Of a stretch of 64,000 nt of DNA, positions 33,308 through 41,054 are shown piece after piece. The DNA comes from DAOTXN01 sp034435435. Its GTDB lineage: Bacteria; Chloroflexota; Anaerolineae; S140-20. The notes beneath the pieces were generated by a model. It saw only the letters and a program-made list of their open reading frames with translations. It did not search any database and was not told the DNA's origin. Location of the stretch: contig DAOTXN010000122.1 in NCBI GenBank assembly GCA_034435435.1, forward strand, positions 7,548 through 71,547, in the 5' to 3' direction. Position 1 is the first letter of the stretch. Each line of letters opens with the position of its first letter. The translations under genes and the position numbers were made by a program.

Positions 33308-34351
33308 TTAACGCTGGAGCGTGTCGCGGGTCAGCCGCATGAGGGCGGCCCGCACCAGGCGCGGTAGATTTTCAAAATCCTGCTTGCTGATAATGGTCGC
33401 CGGCGAGTGGATGTAGCGTCCCGGCACAGAGACCGAGACCACCGGCACACCCGCGTGAGCCAACTGGACGCCTTTGGCATCGGTGCCGCCGCCGCCCGGC
33501 TGGCGAATCTGGTATGGAATGCCCTCCGCGTCGCCTGCGCGCATCAACAATTCCACCAGGCGGCGGTCGGAGAAGGTTGACCCGCCCAAAATGTAAATGG
33601 CCGGCCCTTGGCCCAGCTCGGTGTTGGGACTCGTGTCCTGTTTTTTGGGCATATCGTTGGCGGGCGTGCAGTCGAGCACGAAAGCGGCGTCTGGCTCGAC
33701 GGCATAGGCTGCAACCTGTGCACCCCTCACGCCGACCTCCTCCTGCACGGTAAAGACGGCGTACAGATCGTGCTCAAACGGCTCGCTCCGCACCAGCTCG
33801 ATCAGCGCGGCGCAACCGGCCCGGTCGTCAAAAGCCTTGCCCAGCCAGGTTGGTCCCAGGTCGGTGAACGAGGTGAGAAAGGTCGCTACGTCGCCGACCT
33901 TGGCGATGCCTTCGGCCTCTTCTTTGCTCGCCGCCCCCACGTCGATCGCCAGCGCATCTTTTTTCACCACTTGCTCGGCCTCGCCGCCCTTGCTGAGGTG
34001 GATCGGCTTGATGCCGATGACACCCGGCGCGCGATCCTGGCCCACTTGCACGCGCTGACCGGCCAACGCCTGGTCCAGGATTCCACCTACCGGGCGAAAT
34101 TTCAGACTGCCGTTGGCGTCGTGCCCGGTGATCATCAAGCCGATTTCGTCCATGTGGGCGGCGAGCATCACTTTCAAGGGGTTTTTACCCCGGCCCTTTT
34201 TCAACGTGATGACGTTGCCCAGCGCGTCCACCCGCACGTCATCCACGTGCGGCTTGACGGCCTCGAAAATGATCTGGCGCACGGCTTCTTCACGCCCCGA
34301 CACGCCAACGGCTTCCGATAGCTCCTGGAGCAATGCAGCGACCTGTTTCAC
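33308..34351 (-). CDS. M42 family metallopeptidase, second of a tandem trio
   Basis: 347 residues from a GTG that overlaps the previous stop (gtga), so translation is coupled; AAAGGAG lies upstream. Ligand motifs are LAAHMDEIGLM, FDDRAGCAALIE, TVQEEVGVRGA, LDCTPAND and GRYIHSPATII. The sequence differs from both flanking paralogs throughout, so the three copies are old duplicates and may have different peptide specificities. Confidence 0.93.
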   Translation of the reverse strand: MKQVAALLQELSEAVGVSGREEAVRQIIFEAVKPHVDDVRVDALGNVITLKKGRGKNPLKVMLAAHMDEIGLMITGHDANGSLKFRPVGGILDQALAGQRVQVGQDRAPGVIGIKPIHLSKGGEAEQVVKKDALAIDVGAASKEEAEGIAKVGDVATFLTSFTDLGPTWLGKAFDDRAGCAALIELVRSEPFEHDLYAVFTVQEEVGVRGAQVAAYAVEPDAAFVLDCTPANDMPKKQDTSPNTELGQGPAIYILGGSTFSDRRLVELLMRAGDAEGIPYQIRQPGGGGTDAKGVQLAHAGVPVVSVSVPGRYIHSPATIISKQDFENLPRLVRAALMRLTRDTLQR

Positions 34352-35451
34352 TTGGCTTCTCCTTTGCCGGTTTGAGCGTTTTGAGGCTGGAGCGAGAGGG
34401 TGTCCAAAAAATCGGTCGTCAGACCGGCGATAAAGTGGGCCAGGAGCCGCCCAGTGCGCTCCACGTCTTTCACCGCGACCACTTCGACCGGGCTATGCAT
34501 GTAGCGTTCGGGGATAGATAGCAAAGCCGTGGGAATGCCCTCGCGGCTGATCTGGATGGCCCAGGCGTCGGTGCCGCTGGCGCCGGGCATGGGTTCGACA
34601 TGGTAGGGGATTTCGTGCGCTTTGGCCGCCTCGACCAGCGCCTTGTGCAGGGCCGGGTGGAAATTGGGGCCGATGCCAATGGTCGGGCCTTTGCCGATGG
34701 GGAAGGTCTGGTCGTTAGACGCCCCTGGTTGCTCGGCCCAGGTCACGTCGATGGCGATGGCTGCGTCGGGGACGACGCCAAAAGCGCTGGTCAGCGCGCC
34801 GAACAATCCTACCTCTTCCTGCACCGTCGCCACGGCGTATACGTCCCAGGCGTGGCGCATTCTACTCAGCCGTTCCAGGCACAGGGCCACCGCCGCCGCC
34901 GATGCGCGGTTATCCAGGGCTTTGCCGGTGACGAGACCGCCCTTTAGCTCGATCAGGTCCTGGCGAAAGCTCACCAAGTCGCCTACGCGCACACGAGCCG
35001 CCGCTTGCTCCGGCGGCAGGCCGACGTCGATTAAAAGTTCTTTTATCGGAACGACCTTGTTTCGATCCGCCTCGGGCAGCAGGTGCGGCGGCACGCTGAC
35101 CACCACGCCGGGAAGCGCGTGTTCACCGCCCACACTGCCGTGCACCGTGACGGGCTGGGCCATCAGCAGGCGCTCGTCTACCCCGCCCACCGCCGCGACG
35201 CGCAAAAAGCCCTTTTCCACGTCCGTGACCATCAGGCCGATTTCGTCCATGTGAGCGGCTAACATGATGCGGCGCGGCGCAGTTTCGCCGGGAGTGGCTT
35301 TTTTGAGGGCGATGAGATTGCCCATCTTGTCGGTGCGCACCTCGTCGGCATACGGGGCCAATTCCTCTTTGATGCGCGCGCGGATCGGCTTTTCGTAGCC
35401 CGAGAGGCCGACAGCTTCAGAAAGACGTTTTAGCAAGGCAAGCGTTTCCAT
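34348..35451 (-). CDS. M42 family metallopeptidase, first of a tandem trio
   Basis: 367 residues, slightly longer than the other two because of a Gln/Lys-rich C-terminal tail. Motifs are LAAHMDEIGLM, LDNRASAAAVALC (Asn after the bridging Asp where the other two have Asp), TVQEEVGLFGA, IDVTWAEQ and ERYMHSPVEVV. AGGAG lies upstream of the ATG. It opens a three-gene operon. In Pyrococcus three TET paralogs have different specificities and can co-assemble; the same could hold here, which is inference. Confidence 0.93.
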   Translation of the reverse strand: METLALLKRLSEAVGLSGYEKPIRARIKEELAPYADEVRTDKMGNLIALKKATPGETAPRRIMLAAHMDEIGLMVTDVEKGFLRVAAVGGVDERLLMAQPVTVHGSVGGEHALPGVVVSVPPHLLPEADRNKVVPIKELLIDVGLPPEQAAARVRVGDLVSFRQDLIELKGGLVTGKALDNRASAAAVALCLERLSRMRHAWDVYAVATVQEEVGLFGALTSAFGVVPDAAIAIDVTWAEQPGASNDQTFPIGKGPTIGIGPNFHPALHKALVEAAKAHEIPYHVEPMPGASGTDAWAIQISREGIPTALLSIPERYMHSPVEVVAVKDVERTGRLLAHFIAGLTTDFLDTLSLQPQNAQTGKGEAK

Positions 35452-35466
35452 AGCAACTCCTGTGTG

Positions 35467-35510
35467 GACGCCAACAAGGGGCTAAATGACATCTCTCCGA
35501 CAGGCTGCTA
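35467..35510. repeat. Partial copy of the 92-bp palindromic element
   Basis: The stretch gacgccaacaaggggctaaa followed by tctctccgacaggctgctag matches the right half of the element at 8965-9056 with few changes. Its last bases supply the stop codon of the Thr-rich membrane protein gene (35508-35510). Confidence 0.7.
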
Positions 35511-36152
35511 GGGCGCGGGAGCAAGCGTAAAGGTAGCAGTGAGCGTAGAGGTAGCGGTCGGCGTTGCAGTAAAAGTCGGCGTCGGCGTCGCGGTCAGCGT
35601 CGGCGTCGCGGTCAGCGTCGGCGTCTCGGTCGGCGTCGGTGTAAAGGTATCAGTTGGCACAATATCGGTCGGCGTCGCGGTGCCCGTAGGCGTGCTCGAA
35701 GCGGTGGGCGTGGCCGTAGATGTGGTCGTCGCCGTCCCGGTGGGGGTCGGCGTCCCGGTGGTCGTGGTGGTGGGCGTGCCCGTCTGGGTCGCGGTCTCGG
35801 TGAGCGTCGGCGTTGGCGTTGGGGTGAGTGTTTCCGACGGGATGGGCGTAATCGTGCGAGTGGGGGGGAACCATTGAGTGGGCGTGGCGGGCAACGGCGT
35901 CGGGCTGGGGCCGGGCGTAAAGCTGGCGGTAGAGATGCCGGGCGTGTCGCTGATAGGCGTGTCGCCGGGGACCGTGGTCAGCGTGATTCCGGGTTGTAGC
36001 GTAAAAAGGGGTTGCTCAGAAGATCGATCGCGCGGGGCCAACACCAGAGCGACGATTCCTAAACAATAACACGGCAGAGTCAATAGGATGATGGCTGAAA
36101 GTACCGTGTAGGCCGTGCGCTTTTGTCCCGAGTATCGTGGCAGCCAGCTCAT
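35508..36152 (-). CDS. Membrane-anchored Thr/Pro-rich repeat protein
   Basis: 214 residues from the ATG at 36152, which has an AGGGGG site. One membrane helix (VLSAIILLTLPCYCLGIVALVLA) is followed by about 150 residues of Thr/Pro repeats (TPTPTPTLTETATQT, TPTLTATPTLTATPT). Such extended outer-surface stalks normally link an anchor to a folded domain, but here no domain follows. The 3' end runs into a palindromic repeat that supplies the stop, so a terminal domain may have been lost. Confidence 0.6.
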   Translation of the reverse strand: MSWLPRYSGQKRTAYTVLSAIILLTLPCYCLGIVALVLAPRDRSSEQPLFTLQPGITLTTVPGDTPISDTPGISTASFTPGPSPTPLPATPTQWFPPTRTITPIPSETLTPTPTPTLTETATQTGTPTTTTTGTPTPTGTATTTSTATPTASSTPTGTATPTDIVPTDTFTPTPTETPTLTATPTLTATPTPTFTATPTATSTLTATFTLAPAP

Positions 36153-36325
36153 GCGCCCCCTTGTTTGCCCAAGTCCAAAAGAATCCACAGGCGGTTATGA
36201 TAGCATTCTTCACGGGGTTTGTCAACGTGGCCCGGCTCGCGCACACGTGTTTTATTTGACAGAGGATATACATTGCGTGTATCATTGCGCTCGCTCCCGA
36301 CGCGACGGCTGGTAAAAGGAGGCCC

Positions 36326-37501
36326 ATGCCCACTTTGATATCTCGCAGCGGACGCGGTCGCGCTGCGCTGCTGATCTTTATCTTGCTCGCCATCGAGTTT
36401 CTGGACGAGCTGGTCTACGGTGCGCGCGAGGCCGCCTGGCCGCTGATGCGCGACGAGCTGGAGCTGAGCTATGCCCAAATCGGCGCGCTGCTCAGTCTGC
36501 CGGGCATCGTCAGCAGCTTCATCGAACCGGTTTTGGGCATTCTGGGCGACACGGGGAAACGGCGCGTCCTGGTGCTGGGCGGCGGGCTGTTCTTCGCGCT
36601 GGCTTTGCTGCTGACGGCGGTGAGTCAGAATTTCCTGGTCCTGCTTTTGTCTTTCATCCTCTTTTATCCGGCTTCGGGGGCTTTCGTCAGCCTGTCACAG
36701 GCCACGCTGATGGACAGCGACCCGGCCCGCCACGAGCAAAACATGGCCCGTTGGACCTTCGCCGGGTCGTTGGGGGTGGTCGCCGGACCGCTGGCGTTGA
36801 GCGCGGCGGTGGCTCTGGCCGTCGGCTGGCGGGGCCTGTTTCTCCTGTTCGCCGGGTTGACGCTGGCGCTGTGGGCGGCGGCGTGGCGGATTCCCTTTAC
36901 GTTTGGCCGGGATGAGAGTGAACGCGGCGGCTTCAAGCAGGGTGTGCGGGATGCGCTGCGGGCGCTGCGCCGGCGCGAGGTGTTGCGCTGGCTGACTCTA
37001 CTCGAATGCTCCGACCTGATGCTCGACATCCTGCTGGGCTTTTTGGCGCTGTACTTTGTGGACGTGGTGGGCGCGACGCCGGCCCAGGCCGGGTTGGCCG
37101 TGGCGGTGTGGACGGGCGTGGGGCTGGTGGGCGATTTTTTGCTCATCCCGCTGCTGGAGCGGGCGCCTGGGCTGCGCTATCTGCGCTGGAGCGCGCTGGT
37201 CGAGCTGGCGCTGTTCCCGGCTTTTTTGCTGATCCCCGCGCCGTGGGCCAAGATCGGGCTGCTGGGCCTGCTGGGGTTGTTCAACTCGGGCTGGTACGCC
37301 ATCTTGCAGGCCCAGGTGTACTCGGCCATGCCGGGGCAGAGCGGCGCGGTGATGGCGGTGGATAATGTGTTCGGGCTGGCGGGGACGTTGATCCCGCTGG
37401 GCCTGGGGTTCGTGGCCGAGGCCTTTGACCTGCGGGTGACAATGTGGCTGCTATGGGTGGGGCCGGCGGCGCTGTTGGTGGGGTTGCCTACTCGTCTATG
37501 A
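36326..37501 (+). CDS. MFS transporter
   Basis: 391 residues with about 12 membrane segments. The first loop carries GILGDTGKRRVLVLGGGLFF, matching the MFS motif A (G-x3-D-x2-G-R-R). The sequence is typical of the fosmidomycin-resistance-like or generic MFS group; substrate unknown. A strong AAAGGAGG site precedes the ATG. The stop codon lies in the first bases of a repeat element (37497-37599). Confidence 0.85.
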   Translation: MPTLISRSGRGRAALLIFILLAIEFLDELVYGAREAAWPLMRDELELSYAQIGALLSLPGIVSSFIEPVLGILGDTGKRRVLVLGGGLFFALALLLTAVSQNFLVLLLSFILFYPASGAFVSLSQATLMDSDPARHEQNMARWTFAGSLGVVAGPLALSAAVALAVGWRGLFLLFAGLTLALWAAAWRIPFTFGRDESERGGFKQGVRDALRALRRREVLRWLTLLECSDLMLDILLGFLALYFVDVVGATPAQAGLAVAVWTGVGLVGDFLLIPLLERAPGLRYLRWSALVELALFPAFLLIPAPWAKIGLLGLLGLFNSGWYAILQAQVYSAMPGQSGAVMAVDNVFGLAGTLIPLGLGFVAEAFDLRVTMWLLWVGPAALLVGLPTRL

Positions 37502-37599
37502 CAACGAATCAAAGGATTGAGCGAATCTGTGCTTCTCAGCTCGATGGCCTGGGCCCCACAGCCGCGCTGACCGTGGTCCCAAGGGATGCGCCGCCGCGC
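37497..37599. repeat. Half copy of a 204-bp inverted-repeat element
   Basis: This 103-base segment, beginning tatgacaacgaatcaaagg, is nearly identical to the reverse complement of 48992-49094. It is one half of the element at 48891-49094. It begins inside the MFS stop codon and is followed by ctctg-gtttttt-cagag, a weak hairpin. Confidence 0.85.
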
Positions 37600-37653
37600 T
37601 AAAACTCTGGTTTTTTCAGAGGAGTCTTATAATAACACAGGCCGAAGCGCTAG

Positions 37654-38220
37654 TCAACGCAATTTCTTGAGCGCCGCGTTGATCTCGTCCAGGTCGAAAT
37701 GTTCGGGGTCGAAATCGCCGCCGACCCATTCCAGATAGCTTTCGTGCTCCTCGTGCTGTGGGTCCTGGATGGCCTCCAAAAAGCCAAAATAACCCCACAC
37801 GCCGCCCACGTCTTCGGGTGGGCAGGCCCGCTTGCCCTTGGTGCACAACGGGTAGCTCTGTTCCGGTTCCGGCGGCAGCGTCTTTTCGATCTGGATGACG
37901 TGCTCCCAACTGTCGCCAAAATCATATTCGTAAACAAACTTTTCGCCGGGCGTGAGCTGATTGAGCCGAAAGCGGCGCTCGTCGTGCATCTCGAGCCAGC
38001 CCTCGTATTCCGAATCTGGCACGCCATAATACGCGCCGTAGACGATGAACTGGTGCAGGTGATAATCCCACCAGCCCATGGCTGCCTGGATGATCTGGTG
38101 CAGCCGGGCCAGCGTGACGTCGCTGGGGACCAGCAGCCGCCGCCAGATCGGGGGCTTGCTGTCCTTGAGGGTTACTTTGAGCTGGTAAATCTCGGTGGGG
38201 ACCTGTTTTTTAGCGGGCAT
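37654..38220 (-). CDS. Plasmid pRiA4b ORF-3-like protein
   Basis: 188 residues. IYQLKVTLKDSKPPIWRRLLVPSDVTLARLHQII, GWWDYHLHQF and FVYEYDFGDSWEHVI are the conserved elements of the pRiA4b ORF-3 family; CPPEDVGG and GYFGFLEAI complete it. The family is common on plasmids and islands near mobile or defence genes; its function is unknown. AAGGAGG precedes the ATG. It lies just downstream of the methylase-nuclease gene. Confidence 0.88.
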   Translation of the reverse strand: MPAKKQVPTEIYQLKVTLKDSKPPIWRRLLVPSDVTLARLHQIIQAAMGWWDYHLHQFIVYGAYYGVPDSEYEGWLEMHDERRFRLNQLTPGEKFVYEYDFGDSWEHVIQIEKTLPPEPEQSYPLCTKGKRACPPEDVGGVWGYFGFLEAIQDPQHEEHESYLEWVGGDFDPEHFDLDEINAALKKLR

Positions 38221-38244
38221 CGCTTGCCTCCTTGAAAGACCAAT

Positions 38245-38268
38245 GGCGCGTATGGAAACGCGCCCTAC
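38245..38268. repeat. Single copy of the ggcgcgt...acgcgcc palindrome
   Basis: ggcgcgtatggaaacgcgcc followed by ctac is the reverse complement of the first palindrome in the tandem repeats at 56210-56357. The stop codon of the methylase-nuclease gene (38265-38267) lies in its last bases. Confidence 0.75.
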
Positions 38269-39914
38269 TGGAATAGCTCCGGTTGTTTTGCCTCATCCGG
38301 CCTGACCTTTTCGGCCTGTTTGAAGGTGATCGAGGCCGGGGGCATGTGCACCTGGGCCCCGTTGAACAGGTCGGTGATGGTCAGGATTTGCAGGCGCGGG
38401 TAATCCTGATTCCAGCCCGGCGAGTGATAGAAACCGGCCGCGACGGCCTCGGTTTCCATGTCGCGGGTGGGGTTTTCCAGCGTGATGAACACGCCCAGGG
38501 CCGCCCCTTCGCGCTCGACCGCCCCGCGCAGGTCGCGCAGGTCGCCGCTCTTGACCTTGCCGCTCTTGACCTGCACCAGCACTTGCTTGGCCTTGCCGCC
38601 AGATTCGTCAATAAACGTGATCACGCCGTCGATGCCTTTGTCGCTGCCTTTTTTGCCGTGTTTGCCGCCGCCGACCGGCCGCGCCCGCACCAGCGACAAC
38701 GCCCACCATTGGAATTGATAGCGGTCGTCCTGCGCCAGTTGGCGGGCCGAGGGCAGGTCTTGCGGCTCGCCCACCACCACATAGTCGCGCTTTTCTTCCA
38801 GCCCGAACATATCCTTGAGGCGATATTTCATCAGCGCGATGGACAGATGGGTGATGTCGATGCCGATCCAGCGTCGGCCCAGCTTGTGCGCGGCGGCCAC
38901 GGTGGTGCCGCAGCCGCAGAAGGGGTCCAGCACCACGTCGCCGGGGTTGCTGCTGGCCTGGATCACCCGCTCCAGCAGCGCCAGCGGCTTTTGGGTGGGG
39001 TAGCCGAGGCGTTCAGACGATAGGTTGTGCATCGTCTTTATATCTGCCCAGATGTCTTGTAAAGGATTACCAGGAAGGTCTTCAGGATATATTTTGAGTC
39101 GGGGCATCCCTCCTTCTTTTTTGGGCCAATGGATGCGGCCTTGGGCGTCGAGTTCATCCATCTTGTCTTTTGCCATTGCCCAGCATCGACTGGGCGGAGG
39201 GGTAATTCCTTTCCATTCGTAGATTTGCCCACTGGAGGCACGCTGCATAGAGGCTGTAAGGTCACGGCGGGCGTAGCGACGACCATTTTCATCTACCTGG
39301 TCGAAGAAGGTTTCGATATAGTTGTTATCGTAAGATGTAAATTGCTGATTCCAGGCGAACTTGTCAGATGCCGAGTACAGAAGCAGCGTGTCGTGCACCG
39401 CTCCGTATTTTTGAATGACATTTGCGTGAGCCGAAGTGCGCTGCCAAATAATCTCATTCCGAAAGTTCTGTGGCCCGAAAATCGTGTCCATCACAATCTT
39501 GAGATAGTGGCTCGCGGTGGGGTCGCAGTGCAGGTACAGGCTGCCGCTGGGCTTTAATGCGCGGTGCAGCTCGACCAGCCGCGCCGCCATCATCACCAGA
39601 TAGGCCATCATCTGGTTCGTCCCGATGAACCCGCGCAGCGCGCTGAGCATGCCGGCCACGCGCGGCTCGCCCAGCGTGACCAGCTCGTGGTAGGTCTGCT
39701 CGGTGGTCGCGCCCCAGTGCCAGGTGTCCTCGAACGCCGTCAGTTGGGCCGGGGCTTCGCGCCCGCTCTCGTCCTTGAACAGCACGTTGTACGAGCGGTT
39801 CGAGTTAAAGGGCGGGTCCAGGTAGATCAGGTCCACGCTCTCGGCGTCGATGTACTCGCGCAGGATGCTCAGATTGTCGCCGTAAAACAGAGTGTTGTGG
39901 GTTATGGGTGGCAT
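38265..39914 (-). CDS. DNA methyltransferase fused to an Mrr-type restriction nuclease
   Basis: 549 residues. The methylase part has LFYGDNLSIL, DPPF (about 35-38) and DPFCGCGTT (about 328-336), the beta-class order. The C-terminal part (about 420-500) has DKGIDGVITFID and VLVQVKSGKVKSGDLRDL, the (D/E)xK pattern of Mrr-like nucleases that act on DNA. So methylation and cleavage probably reside in one chain. As in the type III mod gene, the segment between the catalytic motifs is AT-rich (39061-39120 holds 26 and 39301-39360 holds 23 G/C in 60 by hand count) against GC-rich flanks. A partial copy of its first 80 codons lies upstream at 40777-41040. The stop lies in a palindromic repeat. Confidence 0.85.
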   Translation of the reverse strand: MPPITHNTLFYGDNLSILREYIDAESVDLIYLDPPFNSNRSYNVLFKDESGREAPAQLTAFEDTWHWGATTEQTYHELVTLGEPRVAGMLSALRGFIGTNQMMAYLVMMAARLVELHRALKPSGSLYLHCDPTASHYLKIVMDTIFGPQNFRNEIIWQRTSAHANVIQKYGAVHDTLLLYSASDKFAWNQQFTSYDNNYIETFFDQVDENGRRYARRDLTASMQRASSGQIYEWKGITPPPSRCWAMAKDKMDELDAQGRIHWPKKEGGMPRLKIYPEDLPGNPLQDIWADIKTMHNLSSERLGYPTQKPLALLERVIQASSNPGDVVLDPFCGCGTTVAAAHKLGRRWIGIDITHLSIALMKYRLKDMFGLEEKRDYVVVGEPQDLPSARQLAQDDRYQFQWWALSLVRARPVGGGKHGKKGSDKGIDGVITFIDESGGKAKQVLVQVKSGKVKSGDLRDLRGAVEREGAALGVFITLENPTRDMETEAVAAGFYHSPGWNQDYPRLQILTITDLFNGAQVHMPPASITFKQAEKVRPDEAKQPELFQ

Positions 39915-39953
39915 GGGTACATTCCCCGCTCACAAGGTGTACAAGCCGAAAAG

Positions 39954-40385
39954 TCAGCGGTCAGTCCATGTTGCCGGTGGATATAGGCCGACCGCGATCA
40001 GCTGGCTGCGTTCTTTAACCCGATGCTCGTCGTTGAGGCGCAAAATCTTGACCGTTACGCGACCCTCAGGCGTCAAAGGCCGGATGATCGGGCCATCGAG
40101 TTCAAAATGATCGCGCCAGGCTTGTGTGCGTGGATGGAAAAAAGGGACCAGGGCGCCCGTGTCAGGGTCAAACGAGCCAATGTTAGGCCCCTTGTGTCGG
40201 TTACAGCGCACACAGGCCAGAGCCAGATTGTTGGCCCCTGTCCGGCCATCGTGTTGTCTGGGGATAATGTGATCGGGTTCGTGCTGAAAAACAGTTGCCG
40301 CCTGAGGCAGCAAGCAATATTCACAACATTCCCCGGCGCGGTCCATCACCAGCCGCCGCAAGGCTGCCGGCACGTCGGTGGTCAT
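39954..40385 (-). CDS. HNH endonuclease
   Basis: 143 residues. CEYCLLPQAATVFQHEPDHIIPRQHDGRTGANNLALACVRCNRHKG carries the two CxxC zinc pairs, the central DHI and the final NxxxxCxxCNxxKG of HNH nucleases. Its ATG overlaps the stop of the gene upstream (atga), so the pair is coupled. It lies in a cassette between a complete methylase-nuclease gene and a truncated duplicate of it, which suggests a restriction-linked or invasive role. Confidence 0.88.
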   Translation of the reverse strand: MTTDVPAALRRLVMDRAGECCEYCLLPQAATVFQHEPDHIIPRQHDGRTGANNLALACVRCNRHKGPNIGSFDPDTGALVPFFHPRTQAWRDHFELDGPIIRPLTPEGRVTVKILRLNDEHRVKERSQLIAVGLYPPATWTDR

Positions 40386-40735
40386 GAGTTTCTTTCCGCC
40401 AACTGCTCGTGCGCCTGGGCTTTGAGCAGTATCATGATGTGTTCGATTTGCTCAATCTCGTCCAGCTCGGTCTGTTCTTCCAATGAGAGCAGTCCAGACT
40501 CATTCAACGCCAGCAGGCGGCGCAGGCGTCGTTGGGCCTTTTCAGAAACCTTCCAGGTCGCCACCCCAGCCGGTGAAGGGCCACTGGACAGGAAAGCAAT
40601 AATCTCCGAAACAGTTTGCACGGCCGGCGTTTTGAACCCCGCCAGGCTCAACTCCAGCAGGGTCGGCAGCCACGGCGATAGAGGACGCAGCCGTTGCGCC
40701 AATCCATCTGGAACTTGCATCGTCATCTCTACCAT
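40382..40735 (-). CDS. Unknown small protein coupled to HNH nuclease
   Basis: 117 residues from the ATG at 40735, which has GAGGAGG upstream. The C-terminal half is charged and helical (SEKAQRRLRRLLALNESGLLSLEEQTELDEIEQIEHIMILLKAQAHEQLA). I recognise no catalytic motif. The four-base overlap with the HNH gene suggests that the two act together, for instance as a partner or antitoxin; the same pair occurs in other genomes from memory, without a defined function. Confidence 0.65.
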   Translation of the reverse strand: MVEMTMQVPDGLAQRLRPLSPWLPTLLELSLAGFKTPAVQTVSEIIAFLSSGPSPAGVATWKVSEKAQRRLRRLLALNESGLLSLEEQTELDEIEQIEHIMILLKAQAHEQLAERNS

Positions 40736-40776
40736 CCCGACCTCCTCTTCAAGTATACAAGACCGGGCTGCATGCG

Positions 40777-41040
40777 TCAAACGAACGAGACCGGCGCCAG
40801 CGTAACCAGCTCGTGGTGGGTTTGCTCGGTGGTCTGGCTCCAGCGCCAGGTGTCCTCGAACGCCGTCAGTTGGGCCGGGGCTTCGCGCCCGCTCTCGTCC
40901 TTGAACAGCACGTTGTACGAGCGGTTCGAGTTGAACGGCGGGTCCAGGTAGATCAGGTCCACGCTCTCCGCGTCGATATAGTCGCGCAGGATGCTCAGAT
41001 TGTCGCCGTAAAACAGCGTGTTCCTGTTGATCGGTGGCAT
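40777..41040 (-). pseudogene. Truncated duplicate of the methylase-nuclease N-terminus
   Basis: 87 residues. From its ATG the sequence follows the first 80 residues of the methylase at 38265-39914 almost exactly, including FYGDNLSIL and DPPF, then diverges after HELVTL. The upstream bases are also similar (aggctcattccc against gggtacattcccc). The fragment lacks the rest of the methylase and the nuclease, so it is not functional as such. It and the complete gene bracket the HNH cassette. Confidence 0.85.
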
Positions 41041-41054
41041 AGGCTCATTCCCAA

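Noticed and set aside
35539..35877. Open frame on the plus strand in the Thr/Pro repeat region (VGVGV... product)
   Set aside because: It is the reverse reading of the tandem Thr/Pro codons; the minus-strand protein has a membrane anchor and ribosome site.
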